A stretch of 64,000 nt of DNA, taken from Tildeniella nuda ZEHNDER 1965/U140 (GTDB lineage Bacteria; Cyanobacteriota; Cyanobacteriia; Leptolyngbyales; Leptolyngbyaceae). A program made the position numbers and the translations under genes. The notes under the pieces were generated by a model. That model was not told where the DNA came from. It saw nothing but the letters and a program-made list of their open reading frames with translations, and searched no databases. Location: positions 1 through 64,000 of the forward strand of contig JAHHIG010000008.1 in NCBI GenBank assembly GCA_019358895.1, in the 5' to 3' direction. This document shows positions 35,458 through 44,815 of the stretch, one piece after another. How positions within the stretch are numbered: position 1 is the first letter of the stretch; every line of letters begins with the position of its first letter.

Positions 35458-35997
35458 TTAAGCCCACCAGGGGTCTTCACCAGTGCGGAAATCAGTCTCA
35501 GTCCAGGCAGTAAAGCTCACCTTGTCATCGACAACCGCTGCATGTGCTAATGCCAATGACAGCGGTGCTGGACCCCGTACCACCTTACCGTTGCTATCGT
35601 ACTGAGAGCCATGACAGGGGCATTTGAACTTGTTCTCAGCCGCGTTCCAGGGCACAACGCAACCCAGATGCGTACAGACTGCATTGATCCCGAAGTCAGC
35701 CAGTGCTTTGTCTTCTTTGATCACAATGTAGGTTGGATCGCCTTTAAGCCCTTGAGACAGGACATGGTCGCCAGCAGCATGGCTGGCAATAAAAGCACTG
35801 ACTAGAATGTCATTACCCAGTGCATCTTTGGCAGTGGCACCGCCGCCACCAGTACCACTCGACGGTGGAATGAAGTACTTCACTACCGGGTAAAGGGCAC
35901 CTAGCGCCGTACCAGTGACAGCACCGAATGTTAAAAGATTCATGAATTGGCGGCGACCAATATCGGGGACATCTGAAGATCCAGAAATTTGTGTCAT
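35458..35997 (-). CDS. petC: Rieske iron-sulfur protein of cytochrome b6f
   Basis: 179 residues, standard length. It has one N-terminal membrane helix (about 20-42) after a twin-arginine pair ([12 protein letters not shown]), then a Gly-rich hinge. The 2Fe-2S ligands are C108 and H110 in CTHLGC and C126 and H129 in CPCHGS; C113 and C128 form the disulfide. It takes electrons from plastoquinol and passes them to cytochrome f. First gene of petC-petA, with DUF3067 divergent upstream. Confidence 0.97.
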   Translation of the reverse strand: MTQISGSSDVPDIGRRQFMNLLTFGAVTGTALGALYPVVKYFIPPSSGTGGGGATAKDALGNDILVSAFIASHAAGDHVLSQGLKGDPTYIVIKEDKALADFGINAVCTHLGCVVPWNAAENKFKCPCHGSQYDSNGKVVRGPAPLSLALAHAAVVDDKVSFTAWTETDFRTGEDPWWA

Positions 35998-36337
35998 GAC
36001 TGCGTATAGTTCTGTTAAGAAAGGGCGTTGGCAAGGCTGAGTAAACGCTTAAAGAGTTGAGCGTTCGCTGAGCGCTGCGCTCGAGTGGATTCAGATGCCT
36101 GCCCCTCTTGCAGACACTGCTCACTCAACACTGCAATAATCGTCTCACAGAGCGGCTGATCGCTTCTCTGAGGAAGTCACTAAGATTATTACATTTCTTG
36201 ACGCTAGCATCATAGTTGGGATGATTGTTGGTCTTATACGAAATGTTAACGATCGCAGAAGAGTCCTTTAACACCCCTTGCAGAGTGTGGCGCAACTTGT
36301 GAATCTGAGAGCAATCATGTGGTGGAATGGCAGCGCT

Positions 36338-36655
36338 ATGACCGGAAGTGATTTACGTCAGATCTTGTTAGACAAGTGGGGACGCTCCTACGACATCCAG
36401 CTACGGCGAACCCAAGGCAAAATTTTTTTTCTGATCATGTGGAAGTATCTGGAGCAGGTATCTTTCCCCTTAACCGAGGCTGAGTACATGGAGCATCTGA
36501 ATGAAGTCGCTAAGCACCTGCAAGCGTGGGGCAGTGTAGAGCAAGTACACACGTCGATCCAGCAAACGCGCGATCGTCCACGACTTGGCAAGGCAGTCAG
36601 CATTCCCCTCGAACTGGGTGAACGAGGCTCTGAGTGGTTACTGGAAGATTTTTAG
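36338..36655 (+). CDS. DUF3067 family protein
   Basis: 105 residues from ATG 36338 (MTGSDLRQILLDKWGRSYD), where the family sequence begins; a frame open from 36278 is not supported. Conserved pieces include QLRRTQGKIFFLIMWKYLEQ and SFPLTEAEYMEHL. The family is confined to cyanobacteria and plastids, function unknown. Its divergence from petC is suggestive of a photosynthetic role, no more. Confidence 0.82.
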   Translation: MTGSDLRQILLDKWGRSYDIQLRRTQGKIFFLIMWKYLEQVSFPLTEAEYMEHLNEVAKHLQAWGSVEQVHTSIQQTRDRPRLGKAVSIPLELGERGSEWLLEDF

Positions 36656-36775
36656 GCAGAAGGCAGAAGGCAGGAGGCAGAAGGCAGAAGGCAGGGGGCA
36701 GGAGGCAGAAGGTAGAAGGCAGGGAAAAGCTGGTAGCTGATGGCTGATAGCTGACCGCTGATAGCGTTACCCTAT
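36654..36775. repeat. GGCAGAA/GGCAGGA repeats and AGCTGAT heptamers
   Basis: Begins at the DUF3067 stop codon: about ten AGGCAGAAGGCAGGA-type units, then TAGCTGA/CCGCTGA heptamers up to the histidine kinase start. The same two repeat types in the same order occur at 5985-6173. Confidence 0.85.
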
Positions 36776-36779
36776 TGCT

Positions 36780-38336
36780 ATGTTTCAAACCACTCGTCGT
36801 CGGCTTGCACTTTGGTATACAACGGTGACCGCAGTACTGCTGCTGCTGTTTGCCAGTGGTTTTTATCTGTACGTGCGCGAAACGTTGATTGAGCGCATTG
36901 ATGACACGCTGAATCATGTGGTGGAGGTGGTTGGACGATCGCTCGTCATTGAACCGACCAACCCACATTCTGAAGGTGGGGCACTGCGGGTTAACGTTGA
37001 AGCCAGTTTTCGTGATAGTGCAGCTACGGGCGAAGACGACCACATTGATTTGGAATGGTTCAGCCCAACTGGAAATCTGCTCTGGTCTACGTTGTCAGAG
37101 CCGCTGAATGTACCGCTGAACTTTGATAGTCAGGGTGAGACTGTGCGCATGGTCAGAGGAGACAGCGGTAACCTGGGGGCGATCGTCCCTGACCTAGAAA
37201 CAGGGAACCGTAAAAACCTGATGACAGCAGACTCAGCGCTAACAACTAACAGCCAAAAACTAACCACGACCTCTTCCGATTCGCTCATTTTGCGGCAGGT
37301 AACGCAACGCATAGAGGTTGGTCGGCAGGTTTTAGGCTATTTACGGGTGAGTCATCCCTGGTTTGAAGTCACCAAGCCTGTGCGCCAATTGGTGTTCGAT
37401 CTAATTTTGGGGATTGGGCTGATGGTCGCGGCAGTGGCAGCGATCGGCTGGTTTCTGTCAGGTTTGGCAATGGAACCTGTCCGCGAATCGTATCAGCGGC
37501 TAAAACAGTTTACGGCGGATGCTTCTCACGAGTTACGCAGCCCGATCGCCATCATTCAAACGAACGTTCAAGTTGCACTGGCAGATCCTGATCCAGACGC
37601 ATACACCCAGCAACAGCACCTTAAAGTGGTCGAACGGCTGACCAGGCGCTTGGGACGGTTAGTCGATGATTTGCTCTTTTTGGCGCGGCAAGACAGCGGT
37701 ATTGTTCAGTCTCGCCGCGTGAGTGTGCCGTTGGATGGGCTATTGAGGGATGTGATTGAAGAACAGCAGATGCTGGCAGAAGAAAAGGGCATTCAGCTTG
37801 TGTTTAGCCTGATGGAACCGCTTGCCAAAAATACTGCAAACATCCCAACATCCTCTAGCTCCTCTAGCTTATTGGAGAGCGATTCGTCAGGAGCCAGATC
37901 AGGAGCTGCACAAGCCAGCGCTACGATCGTACCCACTCAAGCACCGCCTCAGGAGACCTGGAGTACCCTACACGCCGATCGTGACCAGTTAGCACGTCTC
38001 TTTACCAACCTGCTGGGCAATGCGCTGCAATACACGCCGTCTGGAGGTAAAGTTACGGTTGCTTTGCAGCAATTGAAGCGATCGGGTAACTACTTTCTTC
38101 AAAGCACTGTAAGCGATACGGGGATCGGCATCCCGGCGGAAGCGCTACCGCGTTTATTTGATCGCTTTTATCGCGTTGATCTTGCCCGCACTCAAGCCTC
38201 TGTTACTGGGTCAGGTTTGGGATTAGCCATTGCCCAGGCGATCGTCGAAAACCATCGCGGTACCATTCACATCGACAGCCTTCTCGCGCAAGGCACAACT
38301 GTGACGGTGACATTACCGCAACGAGAGGATGGATAA
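36780..38336 (+). CDS. Sensor histidine kinase
   Basis: 518 residues. One membrane helix at 11-30, a periplasmic domain to about 205, a second helix (LILGIGLMVAAVAAIGWFL), then the dimerisation box FTADASHELRSPI with phospho-acceptor H250, and an ATPase domain (NLLGNALQYTPSGG, DTGIGIPAEAL, GSGLGLAIAQAI). Two low-complexity stretches look inserted: a Thr/Ser run near residues 145-165, which translates a CTAACAACTAAC-type intergenic repeat, and a Ser-rich loop near 357-385 in the ATPase domain. No response regulator gene is adjacent. Signal unknown. Confidence 0.9.
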   Translation: MFQTTRRRLALWYTTVTAVLLLLFASGFYLYVRETLIERIDDTLNHVVEVVGRSLVIEPTNPHSEGGALRVNVEASFRDSAATGEDDHIDLEWFSPTGNLLWSTLSEPLNVPLNFDSQGETVRMVRGDSGNLGAIVPDLETGNRKNLMTADSALTTNSQKLTTTSSDSLILRQVTQRIEVGRQVLGYLRVSHPWFEVTKPVRQLVFDLILGIGLMVAAVAAIGWFLSGLAMEPVRESYQRLKQFTADASHELRSPIAIIQTNVQVALADPDPDAYTQQQHLKVVERLTRRLGRLVDDLLFLARQDSGIVQSRRVSVPLDGLLRDVIEEQQMLAEEKGIQLVFSLMEPLAKNTANIPTSSSSSSLLESDSSGARSGAAQASATIVPTQAPPQETWSTLHADRDQLARLFTNLLGNALQYTPSGGKVTVALQQLKRSGNYFLQSTVSDTGIGIPAEALPRLFDRFYRVDLARTQASVTGSGLGLAIAQAIVENHRGTIHIDSLLAQGTTVTVTLPQREDG

Positions 38337-38352
38337 GGTCATCGATACCTGC

Positions 38353-39372
38353 TTATCCGTCGTAGCCTGGAATGACATGATGCTTGACTTCTTCATAGGC
38401 AGTCAGTTGGAGTTTAAGAAATTGATTCTGGTCTTCGATCGCTTTCAATTCTTCCAGCTTCTGCATGATGGCACGGGTGAAGTTGCTGGCATCGGGCAAT
38501 TGGTCGGCAATCCAGGAGGTTTCCATCTCAATTTCAATCATTTGTAAGGCTCGGCGGTATTCCCGCACAAGACGCTGATTGTTGGTAATTTGCTGCTTCA
38601 AAATCGTGACCGCACCCGTTGTTCTAAAAATGCGGGGTGCATAAAGCTGCTGATCGACATCGACCATTTTTTGCTTCAGATCATCCAGTCGATCGATCAA
38701 ACCCTGATTGGACTTGCACTCATGATTAATTTCATCCAGGCGATGCTCAATTTTGAGTTTTTGCGCTAGCAGCCGTTGATCGCCAGCTAAGCGGGTACCT
38801 TCCCGTCCGTATTCCAGAGAGGGGTTCGTCAGTTGGGCGATGTTCGTCACCTTCAGATATGCCAGCACGCCCAGCGCTGTCGCCACAGAAACGAGGAACA
38901 CATTGACCCCGCTGAAAAAAGAACCCACCAGCAATCCCAGCACGATCGTGCTCAGTGTTAACGTGAGATGGCTAGAACTGGGTACAGGTTTAGGCAGCAC
39001 GTAGCGCTTACCCGTGGTGTGATTATTGACAGCCACCAATTTTTTCATCAGGTAGCCCTGCATGGTGTACAGCACCGATACCACGTCGCCGTAATGCACT
39101 GGGAGAGGGTCTGCTTTACCAGGGATGGAAAACTGAAGCTGTTTAAGGTTGCGATCGGGCGTTGTAATTTGCAACGTGTAATGCCGCTTGTGAAGGCTGG
39201 GCAGCTTGTGGCTCAAAAACAGCAGCGTTTCGTTAACAGAGGAATGCTTGGAAAGCTTGCCATGCACGATGCCATAGCGGTGCTGACACGCAGTACAAGT
39301 GACCTGTGGGGCTGTGTTGTTGAGATCCGCGATCGGTCGAGAGCAGGTGGGGCAATAAAGCGACAGTTTCAT
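38353..39372 (-). CDS. Zinc-ribbon, membrane and coiled-coil protein
   Basis: 339 residues. An N-terminal zinc ribbon has C7-C10 and C26-C29 (YCPTC, TCTAC). A beta-rich middle is followed by two close membrane segments (about 138-178: LSTIVLGLLVGSFFSG, LVSVATALGVLAYL), then about 150 residues of charged helix likely to form coiled coil. The topology suggests a membrane-tethered scaffold with both ends in the cytoplasm. I cannot name a family. Convergent with the kinase gene, 16 bases between stops. Confidence 0.65.
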   Translation of the reverse strand: MKLSLYCPTCSRPIADLNNTAPQVTCTACQHRYGIVHGKLSKHSSVNETLLFLSHKLPSLHKRHYTLQITTPDRNLKQLQFSIPGKADPLPVHYGDVVSVLYTMQGYLMKKLVAVNNHTTGKRYVLPKPVPSSSHLTLTLSTIVLGLLVGSFFSGVNVFLVSVATALGVLAYLKVTNIAQLTNPSLEYGREGTRLAGDQRLLAQKLKIEHRLDEINHECKSNQGLIDRLDDLKQKMVDVDQQLYAPRIFRTTGAVTILKQQITNNQRLVREYRRALQMIEIEMETSWIADQLPDASNFTRAIMQKLEELKAIEDQNQFLKLQLTAYEEVKHHVIPGYDG

Positions 39373-39872
39373 TGAATCAAAAGGTCAGTGACAACTGGTC
39401 TAAGCGCCCTCAGATTTCCCTGAAACACGCAATTTGTAGCAGCGATAGCTCAAACTCTGGAAGCGACGGTAAGCGTATGCGTTAACAGGAACAGTCAACA
39501 GAAAGAACAATTTGAAGCGAATCCAAACTTTTTGAAAGAGAAAAAGGAGAAGCGAAAATTGCTGAGGTTTACTTTCGTCACTCCATCTTAGACCGTGATG
39601 CGATCGCCTGGAAGCTAGTGTAATGTCGTCTTAACGATCGTCTCTATCTAAAGGCTTAGCTGGGTTGAAAACGAATTTAACGCTTGTGATAGAGATATAG
39701 CTGTAATCTTTTGCAATAATATGCGGTTGCTTTGTGTAACATCGGCGACTAAAAAGACTTGAAGTTCATGAATGAGCTTCAAACCATCTATCAGAAAAAA
39801 CACCCTTACGGAAAGAGTCAACTTTTTCTGTCGCTCTGTTGCCAAAAATGCTGTTGAAGAGAGGACGATGCA
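39373..39872. other. 500-base intergenic region without a recognised gene
   Basis: Between two divergent genes. A-rich around 39520-39560 and 39780-39840. No frame with a plausible start, no clear tandem repeat, and no hairpin followed by T. Promoters for both neighbours must lie here. Confidence 0.4.
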
Positions 39873-40727
39873 ATGCCGATCGCAATTAGAGACGATGTTG
39901 TTTATATCATGTTGAAAAAAATCCAGGATGGCGATCGTGCTCCTGGACCCGATCCAATTAGTTTTAGTGCATCTGACTTTACAGGTATTGCCCTCTCTCC
40001 AGCCGATTTTTTGGGTCACCTAGATTATTTAAATCAGAAGGCATACATCAACGCCGAATTTAGCGGCAATGCCTATGGTAATCAGGATGATGTTCCTAAT
40101 GTCATTAACTCTAAAGAAGTTGATTTCCGTATTGCCAATACTTACGGAGCACCCGATGGTCCACTGCCCCACTTGATTACGTTTAAGAAAGCAGAGTTAA
40201 CTGAGAAAGGTCACAAAATGCTAGAAGACATGGAAAAGAATCCTCCCGAATCGATGAAGCAAGGTTCTACTGTTCCGATCGCCACTAAAGATACGCCTTT
40301 TCTTGAAAAGGTGATGGTCAAAGGTGAATTGTCTGATCTTTATGATGCACGAGATATTACAGAAGTTGTGTTCCGCACAATGCGTGACATGATGCCGAAT
40401 GAGACCGTCGATCGTGTTGCTGGCGAACTTCAAAAAGAGATGGAACCAACCACAGAAAAGGCACTTCAAAATGAAATTGAAGACCTGTGGCAAGATACAA
40501 ATCCCGTCGTGCGTTTTATCAGTCGCGTCAGGCAACCGCTCAAGATCAAAGACGACACGTTCTTGTTTCGTATTAAGCAGGAAGCCGGGTTGCAGAACAC
40601 TGTCGATCCAGAAATTGCGGTTAAGGCGGTATTCTCTGCAACCAAAGATGAGTTGTCAGACGATCGCATTCAGGAGATCAGAAGTTTTCTACCTGGTACA
40701 ATTCAACGCCTTTGGCAAGAGGCTTAA
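39873..40727 (+). CDS. DUF2267-like domain protein
   Basis: 284 residues. The C-terminal half (about 135-284) holds a DUF2267-like pattern twice: DARDITEVVFRTMRDMMPNE with VAGELQKEM, then FLFRIKQEAGL, EIAVKAVFSATKDELSDD and EIRSFLPGTIQRLW. The N-terminal 130 residues (FSASDFTGIALSPADFLGHL, LTEKGHKMLEDM) look like a small regulatory helix-rich domain and have no clear assignment. Soluble. DUF2267 proteins are often stress-associated, but no function is established here. Confidence 0.65.
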   Translation: MPIAIRDDVVYIMLKKIQDGDRAPGPDPISFSASDFTGIALSPADFLGHLDYLNQKAYINAEFSGNAYGNQDDVPNVINSKEVDFRIANTYGAPDGPLPHLITFKKAELTEKGHKMLEDMEKNPPESMKQGSTVPIATKDTPFLEKVMVKGELSDLYDARDITEVVFRTMRDMMPNETVDRVAGELQKEMEPTTEKALQNEIEDLWQDTNPVVRFISRVRQPLKIKDDTFLFRIKQEAGLQNTVDPEIAVKAVFSATKDELSDDRIQEIRSFLPGTIQRLWQEA

Positions 40728-40914
40728 GGAAATGTAGCTCCCAAAATTGGTGGGCTGACATCTCACTGAAAAGTGATGCTTCGGAACTCTCTGTTGTGGA
40801 AGATCGTCTAGAATTATATCGTCTAAAAGTACGTAGCTGTTGGCACACGATTGCTAACAGCTACGACTTAGGTTAACGAGCAATTGGTCTTTTATTCAAG
40901 AGGTCACTGTAAGA

Positions 40915-41403
40915 GTGAAGAAGCTGCACAACATGGAAATCGAGTTAAGGTTAGCAACTGCACTTTGCAGTAGTTTGCTGACACTTGGTGCGATCGCTGC
41001 TCCACTTGTGGAAAAGGCAACCGCGCAAACTCGTCCCTCTGCCCCAGTCGTTAATCCGCCATTACCCAGTCAGCAACAGCCTCCTATTGCCACACTTACG
41101 CCGAATAATGGTGTAGTTGGTGTCAAACTAATCAATAAAACGGGCGCAGAAATTGTGTATCAAGTGATTGGTGATACTCGCTTGCGAACATTGGGCGGAC
41201 GATCGCAAGTAGCACTGCAAGATCTAAAAACGCCTGTTAGCTTAAGCTTTTATCGACGCGATCGCGGGTTTCTTCTGGTTAGTCCACAGGTTCCTACAAC
41301 AGCCGCAAACACGATCGAACTGACGCTGACGGAAACAACCGATTTTGCGATTGACAAAACTGCGCTCACCATTGAGTCAAACGGCGAAGTCTACCTTAAT
41401 TAG
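40915..41403 (+). CDS. Exported hypothetical protein
   Basis: 162 residues from GTG 40915, or 156 from ATG 40933; both precede the same signal-like segment (LATALCSSLLTLGAIAAPL) ending near ATAQ. A Pro-rich linker (about 42-62) leads to a compact beta-rich domain of about 95 residues (GVKLINKTGAEIVYQVIGD, VSLSFYRRDRGFLLVSPQ). Probably periplasmic. Family not recognised. Confidence 0.65.
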   Translation: MKKLHNMEIELRLATALCSSLLTLGAIAAPLVEKATAQTRPSAPVVNPPLPSQQQPPIATLTPNNGVVGVKLINKTGAEIVYQVIGDTRLRTLGGRSQVALQDLKTPVSLSFYRRDRGFLLVSPQVPTTAANTIELTLTETTDFAIDKTALTIESNGEVYLN

Positions 41404-41424
41404 CAGTAAGAGGTTGTTTGAAAA

Positions 41425-41580
41425 GTGTCTGGCGGTTAAAACCGCGACTACGTAAACAAAGTCCGCCTGCGCGGACTACCAAAACGTGAAGGCTTGGGAA
41501 CCTGCGAAGGCAGGTTTTGTCCGTCTCTAAGGATGTTAGGCATAGCGTTCTCTAAGGATGTTAGGCATAGCGTTCCTACA
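41425..41580. repeat. Palindromic dispersed repeat plus a 26-bp tandem duplication
   Basis: Contains AGTCCGCctgcGCGGACT (41460-41477) and AACCTGCgaagGCAGGTT (41499-41516), two perfect small hairpins typical of dispersed cyanobacterial intergenic elements, then two copies of TAAGGATGTTAGGCATAGCG about 26 bases apart. It lies between convergent genes and may aid termination. No gene. Confidence 0.75.
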
Positions 41581-41591
41581 AACGCAACTGA

Positions 41592-41882
41592 TTAATCTGC
41601 ATTCACAATCTTGGGCACTTTGAAGAAATCGCCATCACGATCGGGTGCAGCATCCAGCATTGCCTCTCGCTCAGCGTTCGGTTGCAGTATGTCAGTACGA
41701 GCAACATTACTCACGTCGATCGCGCGCGTTGTTGGCTCGACCCCACTGACATCCAGTTCATTTAGTTGTTCAAAATAGCCCAGAATATCGCCAAGCTGCG
41801 TTGTTAGCATTTCCTCTTCTTCAGTCGTCAATGCAAGTCTGGCAAGATGAGCGACTTTGTGAACCTGTTCACGATCGAGCAT
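41592..41882 (-). CDS. gatC: Glutamyl-tRNA(Gln) amidotransferase subunit C
   Basis: 96 residues, normal length. Family hallmarks: VHKVAHLARLALTTEEEE, TTQLGDILGYFEQLNELD, GVEPTTRA and the ending DGDFFKVPKIV. GatC links GatA and GatB in the complex that converts Glu-tRNA(Gln) to Gln-tRNA(Gln). The other subunits are not in the window. TTAGTTG heptamers precede it. Confidence 0.95.
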   Translation of the reverse strand: MLDREQVHKVAHLARLALTTEEEEMLTTQLGDILGYFEQLNELDVSGVEPTTRAIDVSNVARTDILQPNAEREAMLDAAPDRDGDFFKVPKIVNAD

Positions 41883-42032
41883 GGATAGTTGTTAGCAATT
41901 AGTTGTTAGTTGTTAGCTTAAATCACCAATCATCAGAAGGCATTAAGCCTGTTCGATGTCGTTTAAAGTAGAAAGCATCAGTACTGCTGGTTCATCGTTG
42001 CTAACAACTAAAAACCAATCACTCAAAACTTT

Positions 42033-42554
42033 TCAAAAGTAGACATCAATCTGCGATCGTCCAGTGGTTTTCAGCCAGTTCTGCGCCTCAATGTAATTGT
42101 TGGGTGCAACGCGAATTGCACGTTTCCAGTATTCTGCGGCTTGCTGGTAGAACGCTTCTGCCTCATCGTCGTTGCCTGCTTCTTTTGCCATTTCACCCTT
42201 GTAGTGAAAAATGACCGCTACGTTGTTGAGCGCTTGCGGCAGTCTGGGATTCTGTTCTAGCGCTTGATGGTAGTAGTCTAATGCGCGATCGTGTTCACCG
42301 TTACTGGCATGAATTAAGCCGATGTTGTAGAGGATATAGCTGCGATCGTAATCGTCATCCTCCAATTTCAGCGCTTCGTAGTAGTTGTCCAGCGCTTCGG
42401 CATACTCCCCATCACCCTGAGCAGACATCCCGTCGCGGTAATAAGCAAACGCTTCTTTCTCTTTCTTGGTGGCAGGCAGAATCTTCAGAATGATGTCTGC
42501 CATGACGGTAAAGCTTTTATCAATGAAATTGTCGTTGCGTTGAGATCTTGGCAT
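42033..42554 (-). CDS. ycf3: Photosystem I assembly protein Ycf3
   Basis: 173 residues, the usual length, starting [15 protein letters not shown] as in other cyanobacterial and plastid copies. Three TPR motifs are visible ([60 protein letters not shown]) and the end is [14 protein letters not shown]. Ycf3 is a thylakoid-bound chaperone required for PSI assembly. Confidence 0.96.
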   Translation of the reverse strand: MPRSQRNDNFIDKSFTVMADIILKILPATKKEKEAFAYYRDGMSAQGDGEYAEALDNYYEALKLEDDDYDRSYILYNIGLIHASNGEHDRALDYYHQALEQNPRLPQALNNVAVIFHYKGEMAKEAGNDDEAEAFYQQAAEYWKRAIRVAPNNYIEAQNWLKTTGRSQIDVYF

Positions 42555-42719
42555 AGACCGCAGATGGTTGTGAGGGGAGCAGAAAAGTTGGGACAGGTTC
42601 TTTCAACTGCCTATTAGTTTAGCGCCCATTGGGAACGGTCGTGCAGACGATCGCCAGCAGATTTTTTAGGCACGATCGCGGGAACAAGCAGCACAACAGC
42701 AGTATTACCGAAATTTCTG

Positions 42720-42735
42720 TGTGATAGCAGTCACC
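42720..42735. promoter_or_regulatory. Candidate CRP-type (SYCRP1-like) binding site
   Basis: TGTGATAGCAGTCACC matches TGTGA-N6-TCACA except for the last base. It lies in the gap between ycf3 and the PAS protein, about 165 bases upstream of ycf3 and 385 upstream of the PAS gene. A single 9-of-10 match in a long intergenic region can arise by chance. Confidence 0.4.
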
Positions 42736-43044
42736 CAAATGAGTGAGTCCAGTCAGGCTGACGTGTTAAATGCGTCACACGTTTAGAAGCCTATATTCAC
42801 AACGTAGAACGGTTTTTATCACTCACGAAAGCAAGGAGAGCGCCCATAGTAGAACTCAGGGTATCTACCTAAATCGAGTGTTCACTGGTCTGAAACAGCG
42901 GACATAGAGCCGTTTATTACGTGAAACTACTGAAGCGTTGGCAGCCAATGCCTTACGAGTTTTTACTGAACGTAGCAATCGTTCCACTAGCCGCTCTGTC
43001 TCGATCGTTCGTTATGCACACTGACGCACACTCGCTCGCATCAA

Positions 43045-43079
43045 AGCCAGGGCTTCGGCTACCACACCACGCCCTGGCT
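43045..43079 (+). promoter_or_regulatory. Hairpin in the leader of the PAS-domain gene
   Basis: Perfect nine-base arms AGCCAGGGC and GCCCTGGCT around a 17-base loop, ending 39 bases before the PAS gene start. There is no T-run, so it is not a standard terminator; it could be a leader structure or a relic repeat. Confidence 0.45.
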
Positions 43080-43118
43080 GACTCCACCGTTTCATACAAC
43101 TTGAGGAGCTAACATCTC

Positions 43119-43751
43119 ATGGTAGACACAAATGACCCAGCGGGGGTTCGGTACGGACAGTTTATCGACCTGCCGCTAGAGCCGATCGCTCTCAAGCCTC
43201 GCCATCTCCTCAGCAAGCGCGATTATGCCCATGCAGACATCATTCATCTGTCTGCCTTTATTCGAGACAATCCCAATCCCATTCTGGTGTTTAGCCCGGA
43301 TGGTGCTGTGGTGAAGACGAACCCTGCGGCTGTGCGGTTATTGAAACGGCTCCAAAGAGATGCACTGGCGCTCTTACCAGCAGAACATCCACAAATTGTG
43401 ACGGCTTGTTTGGCAGATCAACGGAAGGAGCACACGATCGAAGTGATGATCAACAATATGTATCTGGCACTGACCTATCGATCGCTGCCTGCGTTCAAGA
43501 TTGTGTATCTGTATGCGATCGAGCTAACAGACTATCGGCAAGCAGAGGCAGAACTGCTGCAAATTGCATCTAAGACGATCGACCTGGCAAAACAAGCTGT
43601 GTTGCAACTCCAGGCGTTTCGCAAAACCCTTCCACAACCAACCGTTGCAGCAGCACCTCAAGCGACAGTACCGAAACAGGTACTCTTGAACGACATATTT
43701 GTCTCAATGGACGGCTGCATGTTTGCGTCGGCAGTGGGAGGTGAGGAGTAA
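43119..43751 (+). CDS. PAS-domain protein, no output domain
   Basis: 210 residues. Residues about 42-145 look like a PAS fold: LSAFIRDNPNPILVFSPDG, VVKTNPAAVRLLKRL, and FKIVYLYAIELTDYRQAEAE, the classic end of a PAS domain. A helical, Gln/Ala-rich tail (about 146-210) may mediate dimerisation. No kinase, cyclase or HTH is fused. A ribosome site (TTGAGGAG) stands ten bases before ATG 43119. It could be a stand-alone sensor partner; ligand unknown. Confidence 0.7.
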   Translation: MVDTNDPAGVRYGQFIDLPLEPIALKPRHLLSKRDYAHADIIHLSAFIRDNPNPILVFSPDGAVVKTNPAAVRLLKRLQRDALALLPAEHPQIVTACLADQRKEHTIEVMINNMYLALTYRSLPAFKIVYLYAIELTDYRQAEAELLQIASKTIDLAKQAVLQLQAFRKTLPQPTVAAAPQATVPKQVLLNDIFVSMDGCMFASAVGGEE

Positions 43752-43887
43752 GCGGTGAGGGATAAGGAGTGAAGCGTTGATAGGCTGGTGAATAGTCCTC
43801 ACTCTGTAGTCAGTCTGGCATTCAACATCAGGAAGATGCGATCGAGTTCCGTGATACCTGCCAACGCAGCTTCCTGTTCTGGGTTCA

Positions 43888-43960
43888 ATGTAGATCCCCG
43901 ACTTCTTTGGTCAGTCTTGCTGTAATTTGCTAAATCTGATTCAGAAGTCGGGGATCTGGT
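43888..43960. repeat. Inverted repeat, GATCCCCGACTTCT family
   Basis: GATCCCCGACTTCT at about 43891 pairs perfectly with AGAAGTCGGGGATC at about 43945 across a 40-base loop. Long perfect arms like these are typical of dispersed palindromic elements in cyanobacteria. It sits downstream of the PAS gene. Confidence 0.8.
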
Positions 43961-44009
43961 AGAAATGACAGTTACTCAATACCTTTTGGTTACGCACACT
44001 CAGCAATCG

Positions 44010-44170
44010 TTCTGCATCGCCTGACATTGCCAATGCGATCGGTCACATTCGTTCTGCATCGCCTGACATTGCCATTGTGATGCCTCACAATCAAATTGCA
44101 TCGCCTCACAATCCTTCTGCATCAAGTCACAATGCTTCTGCGTCACCTCACACTGCGTTTGTAGTGCAAC
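44010..44170. repeat. 21-bp tandem repeat array (array 4)
   Basis: Seven to eight degenerate units of exactly 21 bases, consensus TTCTGCATCGCCTCACAATGC, starting at 44010, 44031, 44052, 44073, 44094, 44115 and 44136. It shares the period, but not the sequence, of arrays 1-3. Non-coding. Confidence 0.85.
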
Positions 44171-44313
44171 GTAATGTAGCTTTGTCCGTCAACGAATCGT
44201 TTACCCATAAACTAAGGGTGGAGCTAGTAGAGTTGTCGATGGCGTAGCCTTTTGAGCTAACGAGTTCTACCGCTCCGTCATGCTGCACTTGTATGCTTGA
44301 GCAGGAGCTTGTT

Positions 44314-44796
44314 ATGGTACATGCATCGCCGCCCCCCTCGATTACGCCGCGTCAAATGAATTTGCTTCGCATCGTCGCCGCTATGGCTTGGTCTGATGGG
44401 CATCTTGCCGCTGAAGAGGTGGATGTGATGCTCGATCGCCTGAGCCGCGTCTTTGCCACCAATACCGAGCAGCAACAGGCACTACAGCACGAACTACGCG
44501 ATTATTTGATGCAGCGCCTTCCCCTTAGCGAACTGGTGTCACGGCTACAAAGCGATGCTGAGCGCGTACTTGTCTTGCACTTGGGCTATGAAGTCATTCG
44601 CTGTAGTGCCCGCACACCCGGTGAAGACACCATCAATGCAGAAGAAGCCGCTGCCTATCAAACCCTCGTGCAGCTTTTAGGACTATCGCCTGAGGTCGTG
44701 CAGCAGGTTGAGTCCGCCGTTGCATCTGAGTCAACGCCGATCGAAGGACTAGCAGCTTTGCTCACCCGCACGCTCGAAAATTTTGTGCACCAGTAG
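44314..44796 (+). CDS. TerB-like protein
   Basis: 160 residues from ATG 44314, which follows a CAGGAG ribosome site six bases away; the frame is open from 44293. All-helical, with the TerB-type opening LLRIVAAMAWSDGHLAAEEVD and a later GEDTINAEEAAAYQTLVQLLGL. These acidic helices resemble the tellurite-resistance TerB/DjlA metal-binding fold. In cyanobacteria such proteins are common and uncharacterised. A Uma2 gene follows after 19 bases, probably in the same transcript. Confidence 0.7.
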   Translation: MVHASPPPSITPRQMNLLRIVAAMAWSDGHLAAEEVDVMLDRLSRVFATNTEQQQALQHELRDYLMQRLPLSELVSRLQSDAERVLVLHLGYEVIRCSARTPGEDTINAEEAAAYQTLVQLLGLSPEVVQQVESAVASESTPIEGLAALLTRTLENFVHQ

Positions 44797-44815
44797 ATGT
44801 AGCAACAAGAGGGAA

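Noticed and set aside
39648-40019. 123-codon minus-strand frame
   Set aside because: Overlaps the start of the DUF2267-like gene, which has far better coding character, and has no recognisable motif.
42921-43112. 63-codon plus-strand frame with a GTG start before the PAS gene
   Set aside because: Contains the leader hairpin, lacks a ribosome site and has no conserved feature.
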